Source of the DNA: Carex sylvatica
Lineage: Eukaryota; Streptophyta; Magnoliopsida; Poales; Cyperaceae
Assembly (NCBI GenBank): GCA_964058845.1
Contig: CAXKVR010000777.1
Location: 1 to 30,546 of the forward strand
Direction of reading: 5' to 3'
Length of the DNA: 30,546 nucleotides
The position numbers and the translations under genes were made by a program. Shown here piece by piece: positions 11,319 through 20,759 of the stretch. Numbering within the stretch: position 1 is the first letter of the stretch; each line of letters opens with the position of its first letter. The notes below the pieces were generated by a model. It was not told where the DNA came from and searched no databases. It was given only the letters and a program-made list of their open reading frames with translations.

Positions 11319-11716
11319 GATGCTGTGGTAATATGTACATATCAATTTATACTATAGATTTATATCTCTATTTTAATGTTTAAACAGTCACTTTGAACCG
11401 TTAAACATGGTCTTCATATAAAAATGAACTTGGTAATAAAATTTAACATATTTTCAAAAAAAAAATATATAATTTGTTTAGATACTTAAAAATTTACTTG
11501 ATTAAATTTTTTTGGACCATCTGAAAGTAATGATTATTTACCTATCTAAAAGAGTAGTAAAAAATTGTAAAAGAAATAAAATCAATTTTGATATCTAAGT
11601 ACATTTCACACGGAGATCATGTTCGACGGTACCGATTGACTGTTGAACTTCCAAAAGAAAAGCATGAATCCATAGCTCGGATGGATTAGTGATATGCACA
11701 TAATTACCGTAGTCTC
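11319..11716. mobile_element. Foldback MITE
   Basis: The left end has tgctgtggtaatatgtaca and the right end, reverse-complemented, gagactacggtaattatgtg. Inner parts are complementary too, such as aacagtcactttgaaccg against the inverted partner at about 11625-11650. The terminal sequence resembles that of 8576-8962, so the two are probably one family. Confidence 0.5.
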
Positions 11717-11917
11717 TCCCAATGTAAAATATAATTCATGCGTATTATACCTCGTTTCAAAATTTATTTAAATCCATAACTGAAATTCTCCTCCCAATAT
11801 TTTTATATTTTTAAAACATTATGCTTTCTCAACCAAGAACTCCTAAGAGAAAATAAGAATGTTCAGGTTTCAAAATTTCATGTCCTTCATTGACATTCTC
11901 TTGATCCATTGCTTGAA

Positions 11918-11949
11918 ATTGACAAATCTAAGGAACTATTTTGAGAAGC
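11918..11949 (+). repeat. 32-bp direct repeat, left of the hAT MITE
   Basis: attgacaaatctaagga followed by actattttgagaagc. It recurs at 12478-12509 with one difference, so the hAT element sits in the gap of an older short duplication. Confidence 0.8.
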
Positions 11950-11962
11950 GAGCATACATGAC

Positions 11963-12452
11963 TAGGGGTGTTTATCGGTTCGGTTTCAAACCAAAGTTAT
12001 AATTCGTTTTAAAAAATAGAATCGAACAAAACCAAACAGAACCGAACCAATTTAGCATTACAATCAAATCAAACTAAAGTTTTATTTCGGTTTGTTCGGT
12101 TTAAACCGATATATATATATTTTATTTAAAGCAGTTAATTTATAATAAACCGAAGTATATTAAGAATAAGAAATAAACTGGGATATTAAGAAATAAACCA
12201 AAGTATTTAAAGCAATTGATTAAGAAATAAATGGAGTTTTAAGAAATAAATCAGGGCGGTCCGGACCAAATTCCTAATATACAAAAGTTCAATCGGTTTG
12301 GTTATATCGATTTTGAAAATTTCCAAACTGAACCGAACCAAAGTTATAATTCGAATTTAAAAAGTAAACCGAACAAAATCATTAAACTGTTTAGTTCAAA
12401 CTAATTCGGTTCGATTTAAAACCGACTAAACCGGACCCTATAGACACCCCTA
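11963..12452. mobile_element. hAT-like MITE with TAGGGGTG ends
   Basis: The element is 490 bp with ends taggggtgt and acaccccta, flanked by 8-bp duplications with one mismatch (tacatgac at 11955-11962, tacatggc at 12453-12460). The interior is dominated by inverted copies of ggttcggttt/aaaccgaac. These ends, the 8-bp duplication and the cggttcgg-rich subterminal repeats are typical of plant hAT-derived MITEs. No coding capacity. Confidence 0.8.
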
Positions 12453-12477
12453 TACATGGCATTTTCAGAAGTTCATT

Positions 12478-12509
12478 ATTGACAAATCTAAGGAGCTATT
12501 TTGAGAAGC
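12478..12509 (+). repeat. 32-bp direct repeat, right of the hAT MITE
   Basis: Second copy of the repeat at 11918-11949; one base differs (aggaactatt to aggagctatt). Confidence 0.8.
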
Positions 12510-12721
12510 TACATGGAATGAAAAGTAGAAAACTTTTCACTTGGATGAAAGTTGTCCCAATTTAAGCGAGAAATGCCATATGGGCTTTTTATATATCTGA
12601 TGTCTATGGCTCGCTTAACGAATCATCTGAGCCTTGGGCCTAAGAAGTCACTGATTAATTGTGGCTTTGTAAGATGGAATACTGAATTACTGAATTACTG
12701 AACCGGAGGCGGTCCGAGGAC

Positions 12722-12892
12722 ATTAAATCAAATTCGGTTAAATACTTAAATGTCTAATCAGATCCTCATCTGAATTAATTTATACGGACAATTTATTTTA
12801 AAATTTGTGTCGTTAATCTAATGAGACACAAATTTAAAATAGATTGGACGATTTCGACTGAATATCAAATTGAATTTGATCTCATACCCACT
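12722..12892. mobile_element. Small foldback MITE-like unit
   Basis: aaatcaaattcggttaaata on the left pairs with the inverted atcaaattgaatttgat on the right. The inner arms cggacaatttattttaaaat and, reverse-complemented, cgtccaatctattttaaatt are clear. The loop is only a few bases, near 12816-12822. No duplication placed. Confidence 0.5.
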
Positions 12893-13184
12893 GAGCTGCC
12901 CACCTTTAAACTACTCGGTACGGAGATATCTCAATTTTTGCGTGACCCACGTATACGTCCGATTTTTTTATTAATACAAAATAAATAAATAAAATATCAA
13001 AATACGGAAATATTTTCGGATTTTTTCAATATGTGAGTAGAATGGGTTGTAGTATCCCGTCCCATGGGACGGAACAAATTACCCCGTCCGGATTAATCTA
13101 ATTATCTCGTTATAAGCTAATAGCAGAAGAAGAAAAAAAAAACCAAACAAACTCGGACGAGAAAGAAAATCCTGTCCGAGAATT

Positions 13185-13340
13185 CAAAATTTTATATATT
13201 ATATTATTATATTATATTATATTATATTTTATATATATTATATTAATATACTTATATATATTATATTATTTTTTGTTTTTTAATTATATTATATTATTAT
13301 ATTTTATTTTAAATTATATTATTATATTATTATATTATAA
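13185..13340 (+). repeat. TA/TATTA array, left
   Basis: Irregular ttata/attat repeats inside the giant palindrome. Confidence 0.8.
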
Positions 13341-13733
13341 GAAGGGTTCCGATGTCTCGTGCCTTTCATACCTCATCATACTTCATATGCTATATGTTCG
13401 TTTTTAAAGTCTAAATTGTCGATTCAAACCGTTCAACGTGATATCCATACTAAAATATGATTAGAGATGAAATTTTATATTTTTTGAATTTTTTTTTTAC
13501 TATTTTGTAAGATGGGTAAAAAATCACTGTTTTTTGAACAGTTCAAAAACATTGATTTTGTACCTATCTTAAAAAATAGTAAAAAATTTTAAAAAATATA
13601 AAATATCATCTACATGCATATTTTAGTATAAATATTATGTTGAACGGTTCGGATTGACAATTTGAACTTTGAAAACAAAGATATAAAATATGAGTTATAA
13701 TGAGGTATGAAAAAGATGAGGCATTGGAACCCT
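13341..13733. mobile_element. AGGGTTCCAATG-type foldback MITE, copy A
   Basis: The left end is agggttccgatgtctcgtgc and the right end, reverse-complemented, agggttccaatgcctcatc. The arms hold ccgttcaacgtgatatcc and ctaaaatatgattagagatg, mirrored near 13600-13650. The centre holds paired gggtaaaaaatcactgtttt and inverted acattgattttgtacc. It is the most complete of several copies in this window. Confidence 0.7.
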
Positions 13734-13823
13734 CATCTTATATTATATTATATTATATTATATTATGATTTTATATATATTATATTATTATATTATTATA
13801 TTATAGTTTTATATATATTATAT

Positions 13824-14118
13824 GATGAGGTATGAAAAAGATGAGGCATTGGAACCCTCCAGTTATATTTTTTGAAATTTTTTTACTATTTTCTAAGATA
13901 GGTACAAAATTAATGTTTTTGAATTGTTAAAAAAATAATAATTTTCTACCTATCTTAAAATATAGTAAAAAAAATTCAGAACATATAAAATTTCATCTCT
14001 AATTATATTTTAGTATGGATATCACGTTGAACGGTTTGAATCGACAATTTAGACTTTAAAAACGAACATAATGCATATGAGGTGTGATGAGGTACGAAAG
14101 GCACGAGGCATTGGAACC
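13824..14118. mobile_element. AGGGTTCCAATG-type MITE, rearranged copy B
   Basis: It starts with a second copy of A's right end (13824-13860, nearly identical to 13700-13733) in direct rather than inverted orientation. It then joins straight into the internal part of a related copy (from about 13862) and ends ggcattggaacc near 14118. The left terminus is missing. This fits a tandem duplication with deletion by unequal exchange in the flanking TA arrays. Confidence 0.55.
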
Positions 14119-14125
14119 ATTCTTA

Positions 14126-14235
14126 TAATATAATAATATAATAATATAATAATAAAATTAAAATTAAAAATAAAATATCATAATATAATATATATAAAAT
14201 TATAATATAATATAATATATATAATATATATAATA
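14126..14235 (+). repeat. TA/TAATA array, right
   Basis: Mirror partner of the left array; it is interrupted downstream by the 425-bp element and resumes at 14679-14765. Confidence 0.75.
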
Positions 14236-14244
14236 TATATAAAA

Positions 14245-14669
14245 GAGTAAACTAGGGTGTGATGTGCTCACCAAGAGGGTTTGATGAGCACAACTCCAAA
14301 AGTTCATCGGATCGATTCCATACGCCGAATCCAAACCGTTGAAATCCATGTACTTCATGAGTGATGCATATACATGCAAAATTTTGAAAGTTTTGAGTTT
14401 ATTTGCTACACGGTCAAGTGGTCAAAGAAATAAAAATTTTATAAGTTAATTTATAAGTTATTTTATATATTCAATTTTTATTATTTATTTGATCACTGGA
14501 CCGTGTAGTAAATAAACTCGAAACTTTCAAAATTTTGCATGTATATGTATCACTCATGAAGTACATGGATTTCAATGGTTTAGATTCGGCGTATGGAATC
14601 GATCCGATGAACTTTTGGAGTTGTACTCATCAAACCCTCTTGGTGAGCACATCACACCCTAGTTTACTC
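14245..14669. mobile_element. 425-bp near-perfect foldback MITE (Mutator-like)
   Basis: The ends are gagtaaactagggtgtgatg and, reverse-complemented, the same at 14669. The arms are about 187 bp each (14245-14433, 14483-14669) with very few mismatches, around an AT-rich loop of about 50 bp. Nine-base direct repeats (tatataaaa) flank it at 14236-14244 and 14670-14678. Because the surroundings are TA-rich, the duplication is weaker evidence than usual. High arm identity suggests a recent insertion. Confidence 0.8.
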
Positions 14670-15047
14670 TATATAAAATATAATATAATATAATATATAT
14701 GAAATAATATAATATAATAATATAATATAAAAAACAAAAAATAATATAATAATATAATATATAAAATTTTGAATTGTCAGACGGGATTTTCTTTTCCGTC
14801 CGAGTTTTTTTTTTGGAAAGGTGAGACGGGTCTTTCCTTTCCGTCCCCCTTTTTTTTTTTTCCTTCCGCTATTAGCTTATAATGAGATAATTAGATTGAA
14901 TCTGGACGAGATAATTTGTTCCGTCCTATGAGACGGAATACCACAACCCATTCTACTCACATATTGAAAAAAAAACCGAAAACATTTCCGTATTTCGATA
15001 TTTTATTTATTTATTTTTTATTTATAAAAAAATCGGCGTATACGTTG

Positions 15048-16193
15048 CCTATTCGAGGAGAGCACAGGAGGCAATATTATTTGTGCTTTGATAGCCGTGC
15101 AAGACGTACTGAACGGTTAAGATTTTAAAAAAAAAAAACACTCCAGGTTTGAGATATCTCATAGATGCGAATCATGACCAGCAGATCTTCTGATCATCAA
15201 CTTCTCCGGTAGAAGTCTTCTACAATTTCACTCAAAAATCACCCTCTTTAATTTCTTTTCTCCAAAATTTCAATTCACTTTATGGGCGACGAAGCTCCTC
15301 CTATAATGCAAGATGAACAAATATTGGATGCATTTTAAATTCATTTTTTTTACATAGCATTATTTCAATATTCGATAGTTTTTAATGGAATAATAGATGA
15401 ACACTTTTTAAATTGGCACTATTTAAATTAATTATAGTACAATTCAAACCATATTTATACTTTTTCAAGTAATACAAAATTAACAATATTTACATTTTTT
15501 TTTTCTCACTGTACTAAAATTTACACTCTTTATTAACGTACTATTTTCATACAATAATCCCTAATACTAGACTATTTTGAGAAAAAAAAAAATTAAAGCA
15601 CCATTTGGATGCATGCTGACGCTACTTCTCAGATATATGTTCCTCCTGTGTACAGAAAAGGAAAATTAAACATAACTAGGTACACAAAAACTGTATTTAA
15701 TTTAGTGTGACATGATGGGAATCTCAAATCTCAGTGCCCATAACAACCAATTGAACCACCGTATTGACTACTCGTCCCGAAAAGACATTATTTTCCTTTA
15801 AAATACTTATTAAGAAGCATTAAACATATCTAACAGAAAGAAAAGGCAAATAAAACAAGAGAGCTGTACCTAATTAGTTGGACGCCACGAACCTGTTTAT
15901 TTCACCGACCCTTGAATTGGTGAATGACTTGTTTACATGAATAAACTTACGTCACTAAATTAAGAGAGGAAAATAAAATATAACATAGAACAAGTAACGG
16001 CTATTTTACAATTACTTATTTTACGTATCTTTCCTAATCACCCCCCTAAAAAATGCCGATGGGATAAGGTTTCTGTACTCGAATTATATTTGAGATGACA
16101 AAATTCTGAAATGCAAAAACTGAAAAGAAAAAAAAAATAGAATGAAAAGTAAGGAAGGGAAGAAAAAAGGAAATGATAAGGAAATAAATTTAA
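15048..16193. other. Intergenic DNA and 3' flank of HIPP gene 1
   Basis: No convincing gene. A very short ATG frame at 15282-15338 (18 codons, MGDEAPPIMQDEQILDAF) follows a CT-rich leader-like stretch and could be a captured or broken gene start, but nothing confirms it. The last roughly 200 bp should hold the 3' UTR of the minus-strand HIPP gene; no poly(A) signal is clear enough to place. Confidence 0.35.
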
Positions 16194-17202
16194 TCAGCAA
16201 ATAGTGCAATTGTTGTAGGGGGGTTGATCGTAGAAGACGACCTGCGGGCAGCCAGAAGGTTGCGGCATATAGTTCGATGGCTGCGGGTAGTAGCAGTAAC
16301 ACGGTAGAGGCTTGTTGCAGCTGCACTGGTGCTTCTTCTCCTCCTTCTTGCCGCCATTCTTTTTGTCACCATCCTTCTTATCACCATCCTTCTTATCGCC
16401 ATTTTTCTTGTCATCCTTCTTGTCATCTTTCTTCTCATCCTTCTTATCCCCAGGCTTCTCCGGAGGCTTCTCGGGACCTACGCTCATGACCTCGGCTGGT
16501 CTTTTGGCCTTCTTTAACTGCTTCACAACTTCCACCACATCAACACAACCTGTTATTGTCAGGATTCCCTTATCGGAATCCAGAGACATCGACTTTATAC
16601 CTGCATAATTGCGACAACAATTTTAGGTATCCATAAATTAAGTTATAATTAACATATATACCCGGTACACATTGGAGTCATGAAGAGAAGGTAATTTAGG
16701 ATTTTTTTTGAAGAAAATATATGGCAAAAAAATATATACAATTACTTGATAATTTTGGATCAATTTTGTCTCATCTCTTTATCAATTACTGAATGCAATT
16801 ACTCGAACGAGGATGATTGGTGAACACGAAACACTGTTTCATTTTAGGTTTTTAATTTATTTTAATTTGTTGTGTCAAAACTCAAAACACCCCTTTTTTT
16901 TTTCTTTGCTTTTTTGCTTGAATTGATCATTGACTTACCTTGTACCTTTGCTACCGTTTTCAGTATGACAGGCTTGCATTTCTCACCCTGTGATTGAACT
17001 CTTAATTCAATTTTCTGAAACATTGCACGCATTCATGTCAGAAGAAAGCTAATTGTAAGATCAATCTATTCATTAATTTCATGGATAAAGAAAAAAGAAC
17101 ATGAGAATTAATGCAATATATATGTGAACAAACTAAAGAAACAACCTATAGGATCCTAAATAAAAAGAAGAAGAAGAAGAAGATGGGAATAACCTTAGAC
17201 AT
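16194..17202 (-). CDS. Heavy-metal-associated isoprenylated plant protein (small HMA), copy 1
   Basis: Three exons on the minus strand: 17202-17194 (MSK), 17014-16939 and 16600-16194, giving 163 aa with GT-AG introns of 179 and 338 nt. Residues 2-70 form an HMA fold: KKIELRVQS, GEKCKPVILKTVAKVQGIKS, MSLDSDKGILTITG, then VVKQLKKAKRPAEVMSVG. The metal site that is normally CxxC reads GEKC (Gly13, Cys16), so one Cys ligand is gone. A Lys/Asp/Gly-rich linker with DKKDG repeats follows, then a Cys/Pro/Tyr-rich tail ending CTIC, a plausible CaaX prenylation box. HIPPs bind metals or act as membrane-attached interaction proteins; relatives include rice Pi21 and HMA domains of paired NLRs. It lies about 1.4 kb downstream of copy 2 in the same orientation, so the two are tandem duplicates. 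Confidence 0.87.
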
Positions 17203-17283
17203 CTCCTCAGAAAAATACTGATTAAGATGCAAAAGCTTGCGTCGTTGAACCTTCTATAAATCTAGGAAGAACATTCAGATATA

Positions 17284-17292
17284 CTTATATAG
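17284..17292 (-). promoter_or_regulatory. TATA box of HIPP copy 1
   Basis: Reads ctatataag on the minus strand, about 85 bp upstream of the ATG, the usual distance allowing a leader of about 50 nt. Confidence 0.6.
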
Positions 17293-17384
17293 CATAGATT
17301 AAAAAGAGAACGAAGGGGTCTTTGTTAGTTCATGCATGGAATCATGTATGATGTGGGCGCACAACTAGTCTTCCTATCACGGAA

Positions 17385-17442
17385 TATTTCTTTTGATAGA
17401 GACAAGAGGGAGATGTGTTGACTTTAAATTTATTAATTGAGA
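17385..17442 (-). promoter_or_regulatory. Promoter block shared by both HIPP genes, with W-box core (copy 1)
   Basis: gagggagatgtgttgacttt matches gagaagaggtgttgactt upstream of copy 2 (19540-19580). It contains TTGACT (17418-17423), the WRKY-binding W-box core, read on the plus strand. Conservation between paralogues suggests common descent; regulation by WRKY factors is inference. Confidence 0.45.
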
Positions 17443-17559
17443 AGTTATAACTGACATTTCTATATTTAATATATTTTATCTGCATCTCAAAAAGTAATTA
17501 TAATTTTTTTATCTCATAATTAACAAATTAAAAATGTATATAATTTTATTATCTCCAAA

Positions 17560-17762
17560 AATGTCTAAAAACAATTTTTTTGTAAAATACTTAATAAATA
17601 GTAAAAAAAATTCAGAAAAATGAAAAATTTGTTTTCCAAACACATTTTAATATAGATATCATGTTGAGCGATTTGGATCGACTGTTTGAACTTTAAAAAT
17701 TACGAAACCGAATTGTTGTAAGATGTTGTAACTTACAAATGTTGTAAGTGAATGCCTCCTCC
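17560..17762. mobile_element. MITE remnant, related to the unit at 26173-26527
   Basis: aatagtaaaaaaaattcaga, tttaatatagatatcatgtt and ggatcgactgtttgaacttt, then gttgtaagatgttgtaact, match the right half of the unit at 26173. Only about half an element is visible. Confidence 0.5.
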
Positions 17763-17977
17763 ATTAAGAAATAGTTAAATTTTTTTTACAACAGCAAAAA
17801 ATTCTGTCGAAAAATATTTTGTAATACTTCTAGTACATCAAAATTATAATATGTTTTATCTATTTTGTTTGATGTTTCTTCTAGTGCATTCAAAATTATA
17901 AGTTTCTTCTTCTATTTTTGAAAATTAATAAGAAAACATATTAAAACTTACTGTGAATTCGGTATTAATATAGTTTA

Positions 17978-18035
17978 TGGACGCAACTTTAAGTCGCGTC
18001 CACCCAATCTGTAGATGCAATGTGACGTTGCGTCC
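17978..18035. repeat. GACGCAAC/GTTGCGTC dyad
   Basis: ggacgcaac (17979-17987) is inverted as gtcgcgtcc (17993-18001) and again as gttgcgtcc (18027-18035). Such clusters occur as subterminal repeats of plant DNA transposons; no ends were located. Confidence 0.4.
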
Positions 18036-18579
18036 ATGGTAAATATGAAATTTTGACAATTTCGTAATTTTTCGGTTTATCTTTTTTTTTTTAGAATGGT
18101 ATTTTACAAAAGTTCGGCACAAACAGAGAACAATACTAGGGAATCCGGCACCTAATTATGACCCTTCATAGAACTTGATACACTGCAAGTGGCACAAACA
18201 ACCTTGACTAGACATGATAAACAATACGCTTAAGATATATATACGATCATCCACTTTAATTCTTTCTTCTTTCGTTGAACGTTATTTTGATCAATTTCGA
18301 CGAAAAAGTTTATTGATTATTTTGATATATAAATTTTAAATTTTGAGTTATTATTATTTTTTTATAAAAAAAGATGCACTTGAATCCTTCTCTAATAGTA
18401 TAATGTAAAATTAATAAATACAAAAAGGTCAATATTAGTTTCTTCTAGAAAGTGCAGATTATTTCATGAAAATCTAGATATAAAGCCCATATAGATATAA
18501 TTATGTAAAATATCCGTATTCATGAAAATCTAAATCACACAAAAAAGAAGAAGAGAGATGATCAAAGATGCATATATAG

Positions 18580-19288
18580 TTAGAAAATGGTGCAATTGGT
18601 TTCGGGATATTGCTCATAGTAGACAATCTGCGGGAAGCCATGCCGATACGATGGCTGTTTGCAGTAACACAATGGCTGTTTGCAGTAACACAATGGCTGG
18701 CATTCAATCTTGTTTTCATCCTCATTTTCTTCTTTCTCTTCTTTCTTCTCTTCTTTCTCTTCTTCCGTTTTCTCAGGACCAAAGCTTATGATCTCAGCTG
18801 AGATTTTGGCCTTCCTCAACTTCTGCACCAGTTCCACCGCATCGGCTGTACCTGTTATTGTTAGCACTCCCTTATCGGCATCCAGAGAAATCGAGTTCAC
18901 TCCTGCATAATTGGGACATCTTTAATTAGCCTAGACATGCAATTTTGAATTATATGGAACGTATATATATATACTTTCAGAGAAGATCACCATAATTTAA
19001 AATTTTATAGAAACAGGGTACAACTTAGGATTTTTTTAAGCCAATGTCGTTTATTGTTTGAAACACCCTTTCTTTGTTCTACTAACTTGACTTACCTTCT
19101 AGTTTTGCAGCTGTGGTCAGAATGGTAGTCTTGCATTTCTCACAAAAGATTTGGACCTTCAATTCAATTTTCTGCAAATTAATTTGCATCAAGATCAGAA
19201 GAGCACTTGATGTCAGGATCACATCAAAACAACAAAAATAATGATCTACAAGGTCATAAATGAGATTTAATATAACCTTAGTCGACAT
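18580..19288 (-). CDS. Heavy-metal-associated isoprenylated plant protein (small HMA), copy 2
   Basis: Three exons on the minus strand: 19288-19277 (MSTK), 19171-19096 and 18902-18580, giving 136 aa. Intron positions and phases equal those of copy 1 (second exon 76 nt in both); introns are 105 and 193 nt. The start is chosen by homology: the frame stays open upstream but has no earlier ATG before an in-frame TAG. Residues 2-71 are the HMA domain: KIELKVQIFCEKCKTTILTT, AAKLEGVNSISLDADKGVLT, ITG, VELVQKLRKAKISAEIISFG. The CxxC metal site is intact (Cys14, Cys17). A Glu/Lys-rich linker follows, then LCYCKQP twice in tandem, and a C-terminal CTIF suited to CaaX prenylation. The likely role is a membrane-anchored metal-binding or scaffold protein; its expression and partners cannot be read here. 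Confidence 0.88.
18650..18692 (-). repeat. 21-bp in-frame tandem duplication in HIPP copy 2
   Basis: The stretch atggctgtttgcagtaacac occurs twice back to back, encoding LCYCKQP twice. Copy 1 has a single comparable Cys motif (LPCYCYYPQP). Confidence 0.85.
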
Positions 19289-19485
19289 CTCTGAGAAACT
19301 ACTGATGAATACAAGGAGAAGAGCTACAACAATGCTACAGATGCAAAAGGCCTGTGTTTGAATCGATCCTTTAATGCTTCTATTGATGTGAATAAGCACA
19401 CATCCAGCCCCTACAACATAAAATAAGAAGGCAATTGACTGATTATTCCACAGAGATTTTTATTGACTAGTTAAGATCTGTGCTT

Positions 19486-19506
19486 GTATGTATATATATA
19501 TATACT
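19486..19506 (-). promoter_or_regulatory. TATA-like tract of HIPP copy 2
   Basis: A run of tatatatatata about 200 bp upstream of the ATG. It could act as the TATA box but is also a simple repeat. Confidence 0.35.
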
Positions 19507-19539
19507 GCCTTTCAAGATGGGAACATTGCTTCTGATGGA

Positions 19540-19580
19540 GAGAGAAGAGGTGTTGACTTGACTTTAGATTAATGTATAGA
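19540..19580 (-). promoter_or_regulatory. Shared HIPP promoter block with two overlapping W-box cores (copy 2)
   Basis: gagaagaggtgttgacttga followed by ctttagattaat. It has TTGACT twice (19553-19558 and 19558-19563), against one in copy 1. The extra core looks like a 5-bp slip duplication. Confidence 0.45.
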
Positions 19581-19599
19581 AAAACCGTACAAAGAGCAG

Positions 19600-20026
19600 C
19601 TGCATCTGCACTTTATTATTGACCATAGGAACAATATTATACAATGCGTTTAAGCAAAATACTGTACCTATATATTTGTTTTAACAGTAGAGACAGTTAG
19701 AATGTCCCAAACTTGTATCACAGTTTCAATCTTTCACCCTTACATATATATTTTAGGAGATGATCTTCAGATGGTAAATTTTTTGTCAAGTCTTTTTATG
19801 TCTGACTTGATTATGGTGACATCCCTAATAGAGACTCTGGCACTATTTGGCAGTCTAAAATACCTCTTAAGAAATTTTTTTTTATATGATTAATTAAAAT
19901 AAATAAAATTTTGAGTAAGGGTGCTACCTGAAACACATATTAATTATCTCTTTGTTACATGCTCATTTGTGTATAATATATATTTGAAATTGGATAGATT
20001 TTTTTTTATAATTGTTTCATATTAAA
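19600..20026. other. Intergenic stretch upstream of the HIPP pair
   Basis: No gene recognised. The frame at 19702-19893 has no domain and no splice context. Confidence 0.4.
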
Positions 20027-20188
20027 CAGTGTTGTATACATGTCGGAGGACAAGATATCACCAAGCGGTTAATCGAAAATAATTGAGAATACTCGGCCAA
20101 GTAGTTGGGAAAACTCATGTCAATTTGATCGCCGCCAACGACTAATCGACCAATTAATCGGTCTAAACGGACGTTTTTTACAACACGG
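20027..20188. mobile_element. hAT-like MITE remnant
   Basis: Starts cagtgttgtatacatg and ends, reverse-complemented, ccgtgttgtaaaaaacg, with inner gcggttaatcg, ccgccaacgactaatcg and ttaatcggtc repeats. CAGTGTTGTA-type ends fit hAT elements. The flanking 8 bases do not match, so it is old or wrongly bounded. Confidence 0.45.
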
Positions 20189-20659
20189 AAGATATCCGGT
20201 TCATTAATTGATGAACATATTCAATAAAAAAACAAGGCTACTTATTGAATTAGAGGTGTAGTTTTTTGGACTATATTGTTAAAACGTAATAATACTTTTA
20301 TATAAGGTATATTCATGTTAAATCATTAAGAATTACAGGCAATAAATTTATTGTTTTAGTTTTCTTTTGATGTCAAGCTTAACGAGATGAATCTTTTTTT
20401 TTTCTTTTTCAATAATTTTACGTCCATTTTTATAAAAAAAAAATAGACAAGTTATTCATTTTAAGTACCTTTTTGAATGAGTAGATAGATGACACAAATT
20501 CTTGAATTATTTTAATTATTTGATAATTGTTTACAAATTTTACGAATGCATTCTGAATATTCGATGAACTTGTTTTCATTGATAAGTCAGAATTTAATAT
20601 ATTTATATGCATGATAAGAGAACTATTTAATCTCGAATTATATCCGTATTATATATACT
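20189..20659. other. AT-rich intergenic DNA
   Basis: No feature supported. Confidence 0.35.
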
Positions 20660-20759
20660 CAAATCATGAATGAATTCTTATGGAGTTATTTCTTAATTCC
20701 GAATTTATCACATGCCCTAACAAATAAAGGACCGGCATTAATATGAAAAATATAGTCAC

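Larger units (their letters stand above)
12949..15047. mobile_element. Giant imperfect palindrome (long-TIR foldback element with nested MITEs)
   Basis: The outer arms begin with acgtatacgtccgatttttt on the left and end, reverse-complemented, with acgtatacgccgatttttt on the right. They continue through cggaaatattttcgg, atatgtgagtagaatgggtt, cgtcccatgggacgg and gagataatt/attatctc blocks, cttataagctaatagc and gaattcaaaattttatatat, all mirrored at 14745-15047. Further in, both arms carry TA-rich arrays (13185-13340; 14126-14235 and 14679-14765), then the MITE pair at 13341-14118. The right arm is split by the 425-bp element at 14245-14669. No transposase. The outer target duplication is not obvious, so the superfamily is open. 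Confidence 0.65.
17443..18540. other. Intergenic DNA between the HIPP genes
   Basis: It holds a MITE remnant (17560-17762) and a GC-rich dyad (17978-18035). The rest, to 18540, is AT-rich without a gene and includes the 3' flank of HIPP copy 2. Confidence 0.45.

Noticed and set aside
15282..15338. 18-codon frame after a CT-rich leader-like stretch
   Set aside because: Too short, no splice-consistent continuation, and no family recognised.
16277..16608. Ser/Leu/His-rich plus-strand frames opposite HIPP copy 1, and the like opposite copy 2 (18558-18910)
   Set aside because: Antisense shadows of the Lys/Asp- and Glu/Lys-rich linkers of the real exons.
19289..19399. In-frame N-terminal extension of HIPP copy 2 with a hydrophobic stretch, as if a signal peptide
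   Set aside because: It has no ATG (the only upstream start would be GTG), a TAG lies further up, and copy 1 starts at the equivalent of MSTK.
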